From assembly GCA_000442125.1 (NCBI GenBank), contig KE546980.1:1116001-1180000 (forward strand): DNA of 64,000 nt. The letters are read 5' to 3'. How positions within the stretch are numbered: position 1 is the stretch's first letter; every line of letters begins with the position of its first letter. Made by a program: the position numbers and the translations under genes. Shown here piece by piece: positions 37,032 through 50,119 of this stretch. A model generated the notes under the pieces. That model was given only the letters and a program-made list of their open reading frames with translations. It searched no databases and was not told where the DNA came from. This stretch comes from Opeltia flavorubescens. Taxonomy: Eukaryota > Ascomycota > Lecanoromycetes > Teloschistales > Teloschistaceae.

Positions 37032-38235
37032 TCATCCAAACCTCGCCCTCGCCAACGCCACCAACCCCTCCATAGTCTTCTCCTCCTTCTCCCGATAAAC
37101 CCTAACCCTCTCCTCCCTCTCCTCCTTCCTCGCCCTCAAAATCTCCTCCCTCCGTATCTCCCGATCATTCTTCTTCCTCTCCTCCTCTGCTTTCTTCTTC
37201 CTAAACCCCTCCAACCCTCCTCCATCATCATCATCTCCACCCATTAAGTCCGCCTCCGGCATCTCAGTGAATGTGTTATCGGATTTGGAAGCGGCGAAGT
37301 TGTTATTGGAGGCGCGGAGTTCGGCTTTTCGCTCTATTTGGCGGTCTTTTGTCCCTGGCGCAGCGCGGGGGATTAGGGCTTCGAGTTCTTGTTTTTGAGT
37401 TTGGAGATGGGCTTTTTGGGCGTGCCGGAGTGTGGTGAGGGATTGGAGGGAGGATTCGTGGGTTTGTTCTGGGGTGGAGTTGTCAGTCAAGTTGGGTGGT
37501 GATCCTAATGTGCATGGATGGAAGGGCGGCAATGGAATGGGATTTGGAGCGTACCGTGTTGTAATTGTAGATCTTCGAATTTTGGGATCGAGGGTCCGGA
37601 TTGACGGCTTCGTCCTGCGATGGTTTCTGAAGGGGCGGATGGATTATTCGATGGGAGGGCGGGTCCATAGCCGTCATCATCTTCATCCTCGTCACTTCCA
37701 TCGATGTTTTGTCTTGAGTCTGATGGATGGGGAGGCATTCGCTCGTCATGAACATGATCTTCCGCAGAGGAAATCTGGGCTTTCCCTAATGTCTCTGGCT
37801 CATACCATCCTTCGGCTAGTTCTCCACGATTCCTCACCGATGTTAGCCCTGGTAATTCTTATCCAATAGCACGAGCCCACCGCGAGAGGAGCGTATCCTA
37901 TTCTTTACGAGGTATGGATAAGGGGAAGAAAGGATAGGAGAACCTTACCATTTCCCGACAAATCTCTTCCATCTACCCTTCACCTCCCGCTCGTCCATCT
38001 CTTCGAGAATTAACTGTTTCTGGATATCGAGATAGAGGGCGAACATCGGTTTGTAGTTTTCGAAGTAGCGTTTCTTCAGCGGTTGGGCGTGGAAGGGAAG
38101 GGTGACTGGCGCAGGAGGACGGGGGTGATGGGGTCTGGGAGAGCGGGAGCGTGAATGTCGAGGGTGGTAAGAGTCTTGATGGTTGGAGCGCGGACTACGA
38201 GAACGTCGTGAAGGGCGGTGAGGGCGTGTCGACAT
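37032..38235 (-). CDS. RS-rich nuclear protein, resembling plant SCI1-like proteins
   Basis: Three exons (38,235-37,949; 37,832-37,555; 37,468-37,032) give 333 residues; lengths and phases sum correctly. The N-terminus is an Arg/Ser/His-rich tract (RPSRRSRSPRSNH...HSRSRSPRP). A conserved block follows (KKRYFENYKPMFALYLDIQ...VKGRWKRFVGKWNRGELAEG), then an acidic GYGPALP segment, a basic/Gln-rich helix, LMGGDDDD, and a strongly charged C-terminal helix ending MEGLVALARARFG. The C-terminal arrangement recalls the plant SCI1-type family and similar RS-rich nuclear proteins. I infer nuclear location, possibly linked to RNA processing. The identification is by resemblance only. An in-frame Met at 38,316 is an alternative start. 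Confidence 0.7.
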
Positions 38236-38575
38236 GGTTGCAGCTGCTCTGGAGTTGCTTGAGAGGAAATGAAGGTTGGAGTAACGAAGTGACTGAAATG
38301 TATGATTGCTTGGCATCAGTGGATCAGGTCAAGGGTGAGCACATTTTTCATACACCAGATTTAGCATTGATAAATTATTCAATTTTTGCAGTCATTATGA
38401 TCATCAGACGCTCGTCTTTAAGTAATCAGACCTGCCATCGAGGATATTGTACATTGGCCAGCCAAAACCAAACTCCACGTTCCCAAAAAACAGTCTTCCC
38501 CAAGAAAAGACGGATCAACCATTATATTACAAAAGCCTTGATACATGAAGCAAATAATCAAAATCATCTCAGTAT
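38236..38575. other. Intergenic region
   Basis: About 340 bases between two minus-strand genes; no gene seen. Confidence 0.45.
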
Positions 38576-40262
38576 TCAATATGGTGGCTCATGCTTGCAA
38601 GTGAACCTCGGGCTTTGAAAGTGGTCCATATTCGCAGCATGAATGAAAGCCCTCGTCGTCGCTTCGTCTCCAGCACAAATGGGACCACACCAATGGGGAC
38701 GATAGTCATGACCTTGTGGTTGCAAGATGTACTGCTTATCGTCGATCTGTCCCGTGACGGCCCATCCAACGTCGCAGACAGGAATAGTGAACACGCCTTC
38801 CCAAGAAGCGCCCGCTGCTCCAGGATTACCCCAACCGTTCACGAGAGCATCTTGAGCGCGGGCTGCTGCCGTTGTGGGGTTGTAGTCGAATTTGGCTTGA
38901 ACGTAAGCGTCGAGGGAGGAATTGATGACGTCCTGAATAAAGACCATCAGTATGATCAGGATAATAAGATACTCTAACTGCCTTACCTGAATAGTGACTC
39001 CAGCGTAATCCCCTTGACCGAGCTTGTCAGATCCCAAAGGGGCAGACGTCCATCCATACTTGTGCTTGTTGAGAATAATCCCTCCTGGTTCCTCCCACCA
39101 GTACAAATACCAAGCTTTCCCGTCACGACAAACACTCGTAGCCTGTGGTCCATCACCGATACCCTGTCCGTCGCCACAGGCACCACCGCCCATAATGAAC
39201 ACCTTCTGCGTGCGCCATAGTGCATTGATTGCTTGGCCGGTCAGAAAAGCGTTCATGGAATTAATGACACCAACTTTATCGACGCCACCAAAGTCGAGAA
39301 AAAGGCCATTCTTGAGGTATGATCGGATGTCACCAGAATCTCCAAAAGCATCACCGTGCATCAGGATATTGTTGGCGCTAATAAAGCTCTTCAGTGATTC
39401 AAGGACAATTGAGCCGAGGATGGCACCCATGTCGGCCGATTTCTGGAAGGTATCATCTTGACTATTAACGGTCAGTCCTCACGAAGAGTGGTGGCATAAT
39501 ACATATGGGGGAAGAAAACAGCATCGATCACGAAATTTCGCTCAGTGATTATGCAGATGAGATTAGTCGAACTTACTGAGTACCAAGTAACGGATTGGCA
39601 GCCCCTACAGCGCCGGCGAACAATGCGCTCACCGCACCCCCTGCCGCTCCTGCCTCAGGGCCTGCAAGCCCAGCGAAAGCAGCTCCGATACCGACTACAG
39701 TCGTGACCGCGTTAAGCGCCTCCTTCAGAGCAACTACACTTTTGACGTCTTTATCTTTGTAGAAGGTAGTGGCCCACGAATCCTTGGTAAGGGCTGCAGC
39801 TATCGAAGCGGACTGAAAGGCTTCGCCTAAGCCTTGGAAGTATGAATGTAGCCTATTGACGGACTCCAATGTGTAGTAAGCTTGCCGTAGGTCAGGTCCC
39901 TTGCCGTTGAGGTGATCATCGTCACACGGGTTGAAGTCACAAGAACTATCGGATCCGTCATCTNGGCAGGACCAATCAGGGTTGCCAAAAGCCCAAGAAC
40001 CAAATGCTCCAGCGAATCCTTTGCTGTTCGATTGCATGTCGGCTGTATGGTTGGCCCACCAAGCGTTCAGCCAATCGTCGAGACCATAGGTGTTCCAATC
40101 TGCTGCTTTCTGGTTGTAGAATGCAGAAACTGGTCCACATCGGCGGTGTATTGCACTGGCTGAGCCAGAAGGTGATTTCACTAATGATGACTCGGACACA
40201 GGTATAGAAAGACACAGTGAGGAGAGGAGGAGCAGAGAAGCAAAATAGCGAAATGAGTGCAT
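38576..40262 (-). CDS. Large secreted protein of unknown function
   Basis: Three exons (40,262-39,577; 39,461-38,987; 38,932-38,576) give 505 residues. The first 20 or so are a clear signal peptide (MHSFRYFASLLLLSSLCLSI). The mature part starts CGPVSAFYNQKAADWNTYG, is rich in Trp, Asn, Gly and Cys, and has Cys-rich loops (SCDFNPCDDDH; CGDGQGIGDG; PHWCGPICAGDE). Near residue 210 lies a Gly/Ala-rich hydrophobic stretch (GIGAAFAGLAGPEAGAAGG) that could be a membrane-inserting or packing helix. The likely product is exported. It resembles uncharacterised secreted proteins of plant-associated and saprotrophic fungi, and I do not assign an activity. The 54-base second intron is a multiple of three with no stop, so its retention would add 18 residues. 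One undetermined base (39,964) leaves one residue unknown. Confidence 0.75.
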
Positions 40263-42272
40263 GGTGCGAATTAGGGATTAAACCAACATATAGAAGAGAG
40301 ATACTCAGATGTACAACGATGGGTATATAGATAAAGGAAAGATTTTGGTTGAGTGTGGGTGACTATTGGTAAGATTACGATGATGAGGACGAATACCTTG
40401 CTTTTTATCTTTTTCATCTACTCTGATACATTGATAGTTGGTCACCTTACCGCGGTCATCAAAGGAGCCTCCCGTCTCAGTGACGAATGCCAATACCCTC
40501 GAGGCTTTGGAAGGGTAGCCCAAAAGGGTAGAAGCCCGAAATTACCGTGCAAACTCCCATGATTGTGGACATACCTAAGCTAGAAGGGGAGCCCAAGCCA
40601 GCCGGCAGCGTAGATCCCGCCAGAAATATTCCGAAGCCAGTATCGAGTCAACGTAATAGAACAACATTGATCGACAAAACCAAGTGTGAAACTTGTGTCA
40701 TTGGCTTCAAGATCGCACAATTGCATGAATCAATGGCTCCGAGTATAGATATCAGGTATCATGTATCTTTGGAGATGGGAAGATAATGAGGCTGTGGGGG
40801 GAAATGTCTTATTCTCCGACAAACCATATGCAGTTGCGAGGCCGGTCGCATAATGGAAAGACATAGCTAGTACAGATCATGCTATTAACATCGTCAATGA
40901 CAACATGGGACAGATGTATTTTTGCCTGTCTATAACTTAGAAAAGCATTCTATTGCAGCGCAAGTATTGAAGCGACAGGAACGGGACAAAATGCTATATT
41001 AGTTGCATTTGCCGTGGAGAGGCTCACTCGGAGCATCTAAGGTAAGACAAAGATGAATGCCTTGCCGTTGTAATCAACATTCAATGACAAAGTGTTCGCA
41101 TCGTGCCATTGAAGATAGAAGATTGTAACTCACTGTCGATCCAACCTGCTCGAGACTGGGAGGCTAGCGCAGGGGTACATGGTGATGGTGAAAATAAGCA
41201 TCAGATCCCTGCCGATGACTATCATTCTTCTTTTCGATTGCATATCAATCCCCTACCTCTTTGACCGCTACCCTCGTTCGCTACCCTCATTCTCCTGGGG
41301 AGGCTCGATTTGTCCATATAACACTTCAAGATTCGAGTGCAGCTCAGTATTATTTGACGCAGACATGTTCTCGTCTACGAGGTATCGTCCGCATAGACCA
41401 CGTCTAAAAATAGCTTGGATGGGCCGTCTCAATAACGAAACATCAGAATGTGTTTGATCTCCTTAGCAATAGAGCAGCTTGTCTGCATTCGTCCAATTAG
41501 CCGTGACCGCTCGGATTTTCTTGCAGTCACTCGTTGACATCGCCTGCTGTTTGTTATTGAACTGAATGATAGCATGGCATACGTATATCTTGACTCGAGA
41601 CGAATCGAGTAGATAATTGTTGCTGGATATCATGCTTCTGGTCTGTCCAACGTGAAATAGACCTGGCGATAGCGAGTTCAAGGAAATATTGGTCGTCGTT
41701 TCTTAATCGAGGCTAAGGCGATGCTCGGTCAGCAAATGTTATTCACGATTCATGCTTGTCCTGGTTTCGGCGAGATGTTTGTTCGTATAGATTGTGTATG
41801 GGTTTTCCCATCGCTCTTCTCATGTCCATATATTCGATAGAAGCTGGCTGTTTCCAATTGTATGTGTGCTTCGAAGTTGCCTATTGAAACTGGCTGCCGC
41901 AGGTAATCGCTTGAAATTTCTCATGAAAGTCACGAACATCCTGACTAGATCCGATGTAGTTTCTTCATCGACTAGTATGACAGTACGATATCAACCTCAA
42001 TTGGCTATTGAGACGAAAGTATTGTAAAAAGATAAAGCAACGCACATGCTGGTTACTTTTGTCAGTGCTGCTTTGGCTGTACCTTACCTTATTGGCTGAA
42101 GGCCTCATCGGGGCTAGCTCCAAAATCTGCCAGACCGATTATCGATATCAGGCATCGTAACTTCATATGTCTGTCCACTAGTTGCAGCTCTAATCCATTC
42201 GTCACTCCTTTGCTAGATCTGCCTGTGGTCTTACCCTCCTACGCTCTTTTCGTCTAATAGTAGATCGCAAAC
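40263..42272. other. 2-kb intergenic region without a supported gene
   Basis: The longest gene-poor stretch outside the transposon block. Only short overlapping open frames on both strands occur, none with splice signals or family resemblance. It would include the promoter of the secreted-protein gene (minus) and that of DPM1 (plus). Confidence 0.45.
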
Positions 42273-43273
<1,001 letters not shown>

Positions 43274-43873
43274 GGTTGAGGAGATAATGATGATATACCA
43301 TGATTGGCCATTATCGTAATAGTAATAAGACTCCATAGGAAGGCAAAGATCATTTGACACAAGCTACATGTCGTAATCTCGTCAGACAGCCTTGATCCAT
43401 TCAACTGACATCGATGCCGATAACCGAACGCCTTCCCACGGCTCACGCATGACTAGTCCGTGAGTCATCAATGATGAGTTCTATTCGCAGGAGTATGGCT
43501 TCCAGAGCCCCGTAAGGACGACTTCCATCGGCTTTGATATTAGATCAAATTGACTCAATTCCAGCTACTCAAGCTGATGGGAGCATCAACGGAGAGAAGG
43601 GCCCCGAAGGCCCCGAGTCGTTAGTTCATCTTCAGTTCAAAAGAAAAGGCGCAAGTAAGAGAGGATTAGAGCTCAGAAGATGAAAATCAGAATATTGCTC
43701 CAAAAATTTTGCCGATCAAATGAGAAGGTTGATCAAAATCTCTAATATAAAATAAACCACAATCCTGTTCTTACATTTGATTTCCATATCTCTGCCTCTG
43801 ACTTGACAATCGATATATCGATCTGAAGTTGAGCATTACCATTGACCGTAACTATAGTTCAGCATTAAATTCA
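43274..43873. other. Intergenic region
   Basis: About 600 bases, AT-moderate, no gene seen. The open frame of the next gene extends upstream to a TTG at 43,829, but no ATG lies there. Confidence 0.45.
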
Positions 43874-45070
43874 ATGCCTATCCTCGAAATGGAGCGAATC
43901 GATGTATCGACATCGTCGAAGGAGGAGTATACTGACAATGACATGCAGGAAAGAGATGCAGGGAACACCGAATCTAACTGGCAGCGTAGTCTGAACGAAA
44001 GCCGTCGGATCTTGATAAAGGAGATGCAGGAGAGCGCAATAGAAGACCAAGAGCCTCCTATATTACCGGCTTCAAGCGATGAATTGGATGGAATGATACG
44101 TCCAATGCGATGGGAACGACGACTCAGCACCATCATTGAAGAGAGTGACCCCTGCGGCGACAGCGTACGCAGCAACAGTGCCCGGTCCAATATTAGCCGC
44201 AGACGGCGACAACCGTCAATAGAAGTACCTGATATAGATATAAACATCCCGAGACAACAACGTGATGTGGCAGAAGTCCGTGAGTATCTTCGACATATCT
44301 TTCATCTTCGGTACCAGCATATACCGGTCGCTCGCCAGGACGAATACTATTCAAGCACCGTCGTTAATAGAGTGAGGCCAATTGCCGCATACCTTAGATG
44401 GCGGACAACACGAGACGCCCGCGCTGCACTGGATTTGGCAAGAAGCCTTGGTCTCAACTTGACCGAGCTTGATAAGCTCTTTCGACCAAGGCTGGAAGAT
44501 ATGCTCTCTCACATCAATGTTGATGTTAAGTACGTTAAAGCTCGACTGCTAGACTCCGAACATGTATGGCATTGGGTCCACGGGTATAAATCGTTGGCGG
44601 AGAATGCACAATGGCCCAAGCTGGCGGAGCAATTTATCGCCGACAAGAAACAGTTCGACCGGATTTTCCCAGAGGCGATCACTTACATGAGTCCCGAATC
44701 AGGGATTAAAGAGTCAAATCAAAAGGCTCTGGTACGGCTTGGAATGCTCCAGCTTCACGGCCGTTATTTTAAGAAAATCGTGAGCTGCGACGACTACAAG
44801 CTCTCCAAGATTTCGAAAGACATAGAGCGCATGCACCGCGAGGAGCAGAAGATCTTGGAACGAAATAAGAAGGAAGCAGAAAGGAGATGGGAGGAATGGG
44901 ATAGAGAAACAAGTGAACGGTACAGGCCCGGATGCGGCAGCAGGTCAATGGAGACCTTGGCAGCAAAGAGAGGATTCTCACCAGATGATCCAGCATCTAA
45001 ACCAAGCACCCGCGACCGCTTGAAAAGATGGCTCAGCAGAATCAAAGAAGCCATGTTCTCCCGCAAATAA
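43874..45070 (+). CDS. Hypothetical charged, helical protein
   Basis: A single exon encodes 398 residues from the first ATG (MPILEMERIDVS). The first 140 residues are acidic and Ser-rich, probably disordered, with an RSNISRRRRQPS basic patch. A helical region follows (about 150-310: EVREYLRHIFHLRYQHIPVA, RPIAAYLRWRTTRDARAAL, HVWHWVHGYKSLAE). The last 80 residues form a Lys/Glu/Arg-rich likely coiled coil ending in a basic tail (DRLKRWLSRIKEAMF). The full-length intronless frame and amphipathic pattern support a real gene. I do not recognise the family. Confidence 0.6.
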   Translation: MPILEMERIDVSTSSKEEYTDNDMQERDAGNTESNWQRSLNESRRILIKEMQESAIEDQEPPILPASSDELDGMIRPMRWERRLSTIIEESDPCGDSVRSNSARSNISRRRRQPSIEVPDIDINIPRQQRDVAEVREYLRHIFHLRYQHIPVARQDEYYSSTVVNRVRPIAAYLRWRTTRDARAALDLARSLGLNLTELDKLFRPRLEDMLSHINVDVKYVKARLLDSEHVWHWVHGYKSLAENAQWPKLAEQFIADKKQFDRIFPEAITYMSPESGIKESNQKALVRLGMLQLHGRYFKKIVSCDDYKLSKISKDIERMHREEQKILERNKKEAERRWEEWDRETSERYRPGCGSRSMETLAAKRGFSPDDPASKPSTRDRLKRWLSRIKEAMFSRK

Positions 45071-45474
45071 TCCAGGATTCACTTGTGATTTACACATATT
45101 GGAGGCCGATACAATCATTCAGCTTTGGAGAGCTCTCGAGCCGCTTAGCTCCATTGGCCAACGCGACGTGTAGACTGCAACCGAATGATCTATAACGGTT
45201 ATACACGTATACAGAAAATAGTACTGGATCTGCCACCATCGCATGATAGGAATGACAATGACATTGGGAAGGGGAAATCCTATAATATAGATTATGGAGT
45301 TTGACTTGTGATTTCATCTTTCGCGCTAATTTTCTCTACGTCATTTGTCTTAGTCTAGAACAGTGCATCAGGTCCAGTACATATCTTAAACCACTTGAAT
45401 CTTGGAATGTAACAACACGATCCAACACCGAGCGAAAAGACTCTATCTTGTCTCCCATAAGCTAAAATCTCAGT
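45071..45474. other. Intergenic region
   Basis: About 400 bases; no gene seen. Confidence 0.45.
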
Positions 45475-46056
45475 ATGGCAGGCCTCAAAACATTTTCATT
45501 CCTCCGCTCCTTCTCTACTGCACGACTTCCCTTACGACTCTCCGCACGTCCTACGTCTCTCGCATTTCATCAACATCGTTACTACTCCGGCTCATCATAT
45601 GGTGGCGGAGAAGGTGATCCAAAAGGAGAGAACCCACAGGATCAAGGCTCGAACCCTTCAGCTGAGTTGGAGCATCCTGGTCCACCTCCTCCCGACGTTG
45701 GGAAAGGAACTGGGGGAGGACCGACCAAGGCAGATAAAGGAGATCACAATACGCAACAGAATGCTTCTTCGAGTGGCAGTGGCGGAAAGTCAGGTGCGAG
45801 TCAATCCAACAGCGGTCCACAGCCGAAAATACTCTCCGATGATCAACCGGCTGAGGAAAGTGACGATGTGAAGGCACACAACGAGGACATGACCAAACGT
45901 CATGATCGAGCAAATGCTCAGGTGGATGGAGAAGGGGAGACGGTGGGGAAAGGTTTTTGGAAGGTACTACAACCACAATATTCCTCCCGTCTACTTGACA
46001 GCTGGACTCGACTGACACTAGTTCAGGGATCCGGAGGTGCAGACCGTGACCCATAG
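45475..46056 (+). CDS. Small mitochondrial protein, unknown function
   Basis: Two exons (45,475-45,963 and 46,027-46,056) give 172 residues. The N-terminus (MAGLKTFSFLRSFSTARLPL...RYYS) is a typical Arg/Ser/Leu presequence without acidic residues. The middle is Gly/Pro/Ser/Asp-rich and low in complexity. The C-terminal third is more conserved-looking: AHNEDMTKRHDRANAQ, then ETVGKGFWKGSGGADRDP across the splice. The 63-base intron (GTACTA...TTCAG) is a multiple of three and open, so the unspliced frame also reaches the same stop; splicing is preferred because it restores a compact GFWKGSGG ending. Probably a matrix or inner-membrane protein; function not assigned. Confidence 0.65.
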   Translation: MAGLKTFSFLRSFSTARLPLRLSARPTSLAFHQHRYYSGSSYGGGEGDPKGENPQDQGSNPSAELEHPGPPPPDVGKGTGGGPTKADKGDHNTQQNASSSGSGGKSGASQSNSGPQPKILSDDQPAEESDDVKAHNEDMTKRHDRANAQVDGEGETVGKGFWKVLQPQYSSRLLDSWTRLTLVQGSGGADRDP

Positions 46057-46800
46057 TCGACATTGAGTCTCCTTGGTTAACATCATTCATCACCTGTATC
46101 ATTACAAGCGAACGGTACTTGCAGACATCTCGTTGCAGGACCCAAAGAATTTCTATTGGCATTTGTCCCTTCAGGTCATGGATTGTGTTATTAGATATTG
46201 GAGGCAGGTAGAAACACAAGAACAGACGACAAGACATGCTCGTTATGAGTTCAAGTCAGAAAGAGCACAAAGTTCTGTCACATTGAATCTCCATTATGAT
46301 TAGACATGGGTCCTTGCTTGATTGAATCAAAGCTTGTGTAGGCTCTTCACTTCTTACTTGGTACTGTTGTACCGTTGAAGTTTATATATCGGCGCTAATA
46401 CAAAATCTGGGGTTGCCGAGGAATAAGATCAGGTAAGATTAAGCGATACTCCTTGTCGCTCTTGCCTTCCTTGACATAGTTGACCATCCCGAAAAGTCAT
46501 TTGAAATCGGTGAGTTCGATTGAAAATCTAGCATTAAGTGACACTTGCATATTGAGAAAGTGAGAATGAATGAGGGAAACTGATTGCATGGTGGTGTTAA
46601 GGGTCTAGTTCTTCGCATACGTCACTTTAGGCTGCTTCCCGCAGTCCCCATTACTTCCTGTTTGTTATTTATTTGGTGTCAAAGCTCCTCACCACACTAC
46701 AACCTCACTTTACCACCTTTGTCAGTCTACCCTTCGTAGCTCATCGACTGTGTGGTTCATGATCTCTAATCTACAATAGCTGATCACTGCGTACTCCAAG
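46057..46800. other. Intergenic region with pyrimidine-rich promoter-like stretch
   Basis: About 740 bases. The last 120 bases before the Ish1/Msc1 gene are C/T-rich, as in many fungal promoters. No gene seen. Confidence 0.45.
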
Positions 46801-48756
46801 ATGAGGATTTCTCTAACGTCTATCCTACTCGTCGCGCTCGCGGCCGAGAGCACCGTCGCGAGCTCTTGGTTCTCCAAAGCCGGTCAGTTGTTGCCACTTT
46901 CATTTGCCTCTCACCTTGACTACTCCTCTTCTCCTTGGCCGGTGGCTGTTCACGTACTCAGTCCCTGGAGGGTTTAGTACCTCTTAAAGAGAACCCCATA
47001 CCCATTTGTTTTGGCTTAGTGCAGTTGCTGATCTGAACCCTGTAGTCTACAACAAATGGCATGAGACGGAGCTCGAGAGATGGCTGTCTGACCACAATGT
47101 ACCCTATCCGACCCCTGCCGATCGCAAGGACCTCGAGAACCTGGTAAAGAGTAATTGGGATGCAAAACTTGGCAAGCCCTATGCCGACTGGGAACCTGCT
47201 CAGCTGCAGTCCTATCTCAAAGCCAAAGGTACCGATGTCAAGAAAGGCACCGAGTCGAATAAGCAGACTCTTGTTAGTCAAGTTCAGGGACTTTGGCATG
47301 AAAGTGCCGATACGGCATCCAATTCTTACAAGAGTGTTAAGGATTGGATTTTTGATGGGTCCTCCACTTGCCCAGAATGGGTAAATAGCCCTGCTGACAT
47401 TGCGCACGTAGTTGGACCGATTCCCAGCTTAAATCATTCCTTGATCGACATGACATCCCGGCTCCTCAACCGCGCAAGCGAGATACTATGCTTGCTGCTG
47501 CTCGTTCAAATTACGAATCAGTGGCAAAGAAGTTGAATCAAGCCGCGCAATACCCTGGAGATTGGCTCTACGAGTCCTGGTCCGAGTCCGAATTGAAAGA
47601 GTTCCTCGATGAGCGTGGCGTACCCGTTCCTCAGCCAAGCACACGTGACAAATTGATTGCCTCCGTTCGTCGTAATTCACGTCTCTCTGCTATCAACGCA
47701 AAGGAGAGTGCGGCGTCCGCATCTTCATCTGCCAAGGCTGCTAAAGAAAGTCTCAGTGACGCACTGCTTGACTCGTGGAGTGACAGCAAGATTAAGGAAT
47801 GGGCAGACAGCAATGGCATCAAGGTACCCCAAGGCTCCAAACGCAATGAACTCATTGCTCTCGCCAGAAAGCATCGCGACACACTGACTGGTGACAAAAT
47901 CGCGTCGTCCGCTTCAAGTGCCTACGGTGCTGCTACATCCAATGTTCAGGATCAGTACAACACGGTGACTGGCACCGTGCAATCTAAAGGCGATGATGCT
48001 TTCAGTGAAGCTGTTGCCTCATGGAGTGACAGCCGCCTCAAGGCATTCCTTGACGCACGTGGTGTTCCTGTCCCTCAAGGCGGCAAGAAAGATGAGCTCA
48101 TCAAGCAGGTGCGCTTGAACAAGCACAAGGCTGCAACCGGCTTTTCTGCATGGACGTTTGATACTTGGACCACTGAAAATTTGAAGTAAGTGCTGCGCTC
48201 AGGGCGTTACCATACGGCAATGACTGACAAATCCAGGAACTGGCTTGGGACGCAGAATAACAAGGCGGCCAAAAAGTCTGGAGCGACTAGGGATGAACTG
48301 TTCAAGCAGGCTCAAGACAGCTACGCGAGCGCATCTAAGTCAGGAGGCAGCAATTACGCCTCAGTGACATCGTACCTGGCATCTGCCACAAGCGCAGCCA
48401 AGGACTCGACCTTCGACACCTGGTCCGACTCGGAACTCAAATCGTACCTGGATTCATACGGGATTCCGAACTACCAAGGCAGCAATACCAACGAACTCAA
48501 GGCAATGGCGCGCCGTAACGCCAATTATTTCCGCTACGGTACATCCACCCCACAAGACACCTTTTTCGGCCGTCTACAAGGTGGTGCGCAGTGGATCTTT
48601 GATCAACTCAAGATTGGCGTCAGCAGTGGTCGGCAATCTGCCGCCTATCAAGGAGAGAAAGCTGGTGATGCTGTTAAGGAAGGGGTAACTACGGCCACCC
48701 ACGCCGCCGGAGAAGCGGCACAAAAGGTAGGAGACAAGGCCAAGGAGGAGTTGTAG
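46801..48756 (+). CDS. MSC1: Ish1/Msc1-type repeat protein of the nuclear envelope/ER
   Basis: Four exons (46,801-46,882; 47,046-47,358; 47,412-48,185; 48,237-48,756) give 562 residues. A signal peptide (MRISLTSILLVALAAESTVA) is followed by about seven copies of a 40-60 residue unit of the form SWSDSxLKxFLDxxGIPVPQ...RDxLIxxVR. Examples are WHETELERWLSDHNVPYPTP, SWSESELKEFLDERGVPVPQ, SWSDSKIKEWADSNGIKVPQ and TWSDSELKSYLDSYGIPNYQ. This is the Ish1 repeat (HeH/LEM-like fold) of fission-yeast Ish1, a stress-responsive nuclear-envelope protein, and budding-yeast Msc1, implicated in meiotic sister-chromatid recombination. The C-terminus is an Ala/Gly/Lys-rich amphipathic helix. The first intron is long (163 bases). 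The second donor (GTCCTC) is weak and was chosen because it restores the repeat. Confidence 0.88.
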
Positions 48757-50119
48757 ATGAAGTGAGAAGCGAAGTGGCGAGGAAGTGCAATTCGGCGGTT
48801 AGGAGGATGGAGGAAAACAAGGCAAACAGGCGAGAGCACGGTTCGTCCGAACTCTACCTATAAACCTTAACGAATCCCTTGGACGCTTGAGCAATAGTGT
48901 ATTCGTAGTGTTAGTATTCCAGATAACAATCAAGCATGCGGACATGTTCGGCCCACGGCAGAGCGTCGGCCTAGATTGCCCAGTATATCATTGTCATCAA
49001 ATCGTAAATCAGGCACCACGCAGGCTTTATCTCTTAGGTTTCCGAGTATCGTCGGTCCAGGGAAAAAGGGGCCATTATGTTATGGGTATTGAAGTATGCG
49101 CTTTATATCGACTTCCAGGGATTGAATGCTTCGGGATATGGTGTAAAGGCTGAACTAGCTGTAGAATGTGTTTGCCATTGGATATTCTGATCTCACCGAC
49201 TCTTGTAGGATTCGACTTCCCCTCTTCCTTCTGTGCTACCAGGATGGAGAGAGACTCGGATGAACATACCCGTTGGAGAGCGTAGAACGGTAAGACGATT
49301 TTGGCGATCCACCATGCTGCGCAGCATCTGTATGTACCCCAGGAAATTTGAGCCCCTGTTCCCATGAAGGATACTATCCACCATGCACGCACATCCACCG
49401 CCATCCGGCCCTGTTTCCAACAATTTGCTCCCCACAGAACCCACCGAACCACACAAACCCCCGACCCGGCGAACGCCGCAGACCCACCAGGGCTGGGGAT
49501 AATATGCGGGCACCCACCTCGACTATTCGTTTTGATTACTGTGTCGGCCGCTACTCTGCCTTCCCTCCTCTCCATTTGCCTCCTATATTGCCTACGAAGC
49601 AAGCCAGCCGGCGGGGCTTGCTTTAGATCAGAGAAGCCAGGCTTCCTTTAGCGCCATGAGCGTCAGGTCCGAGCACTCGAGCCCTCCTCTTCCTCCATTG
49701 GATTTGGAGTTGGAGTAGTTGCATTACGAACTTCTTCCTTTTCTCGCTTGACTAGTCGCGGAACGGTTTGCACTGGATTTACGATCCGATCGAGATGTCA
49801 GTATGAGTCTCACACTGCTTTCCCTGGCCCACTGCAAACCCTATGCGGAGACTTTCCTATCGGCTGCCTTGCTCGTTCCTCAATCAGGCTCGCTGACCGT
49901 CAATCCTCCTCTCCTCCGGTTTACGTTATGGCTTTCCCGCTGCAGGACCGCTGCCGTCTTCAGGAGCCACTCAATACTCGTCCTGCTGCCAGCTTGAAGA
50001 CTACAGATGACGGCTGAATCATTGATTCATCATTCACTTTACTTGAACCTTGATTTCATTAAACTTCCGATCTCGTACATATCACCGAATAACTCTATTC
50101 TCCTCGTCCACTACAGACC
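48757..50119. other. 1.36-kb intergenic region
   Basis: Many short overlapping frames but none supported. A C-rich stretch at about 49,380-49,500 on the plus strand is notable. Confidence 0.45.

Noticed and set aside
45551-46237. 228-codon minus-strand open frame
   Set aside because: Antisense to the small mitochondrial protein, which has a presequence and an in-phase intron; the antisense frame shows no motif.
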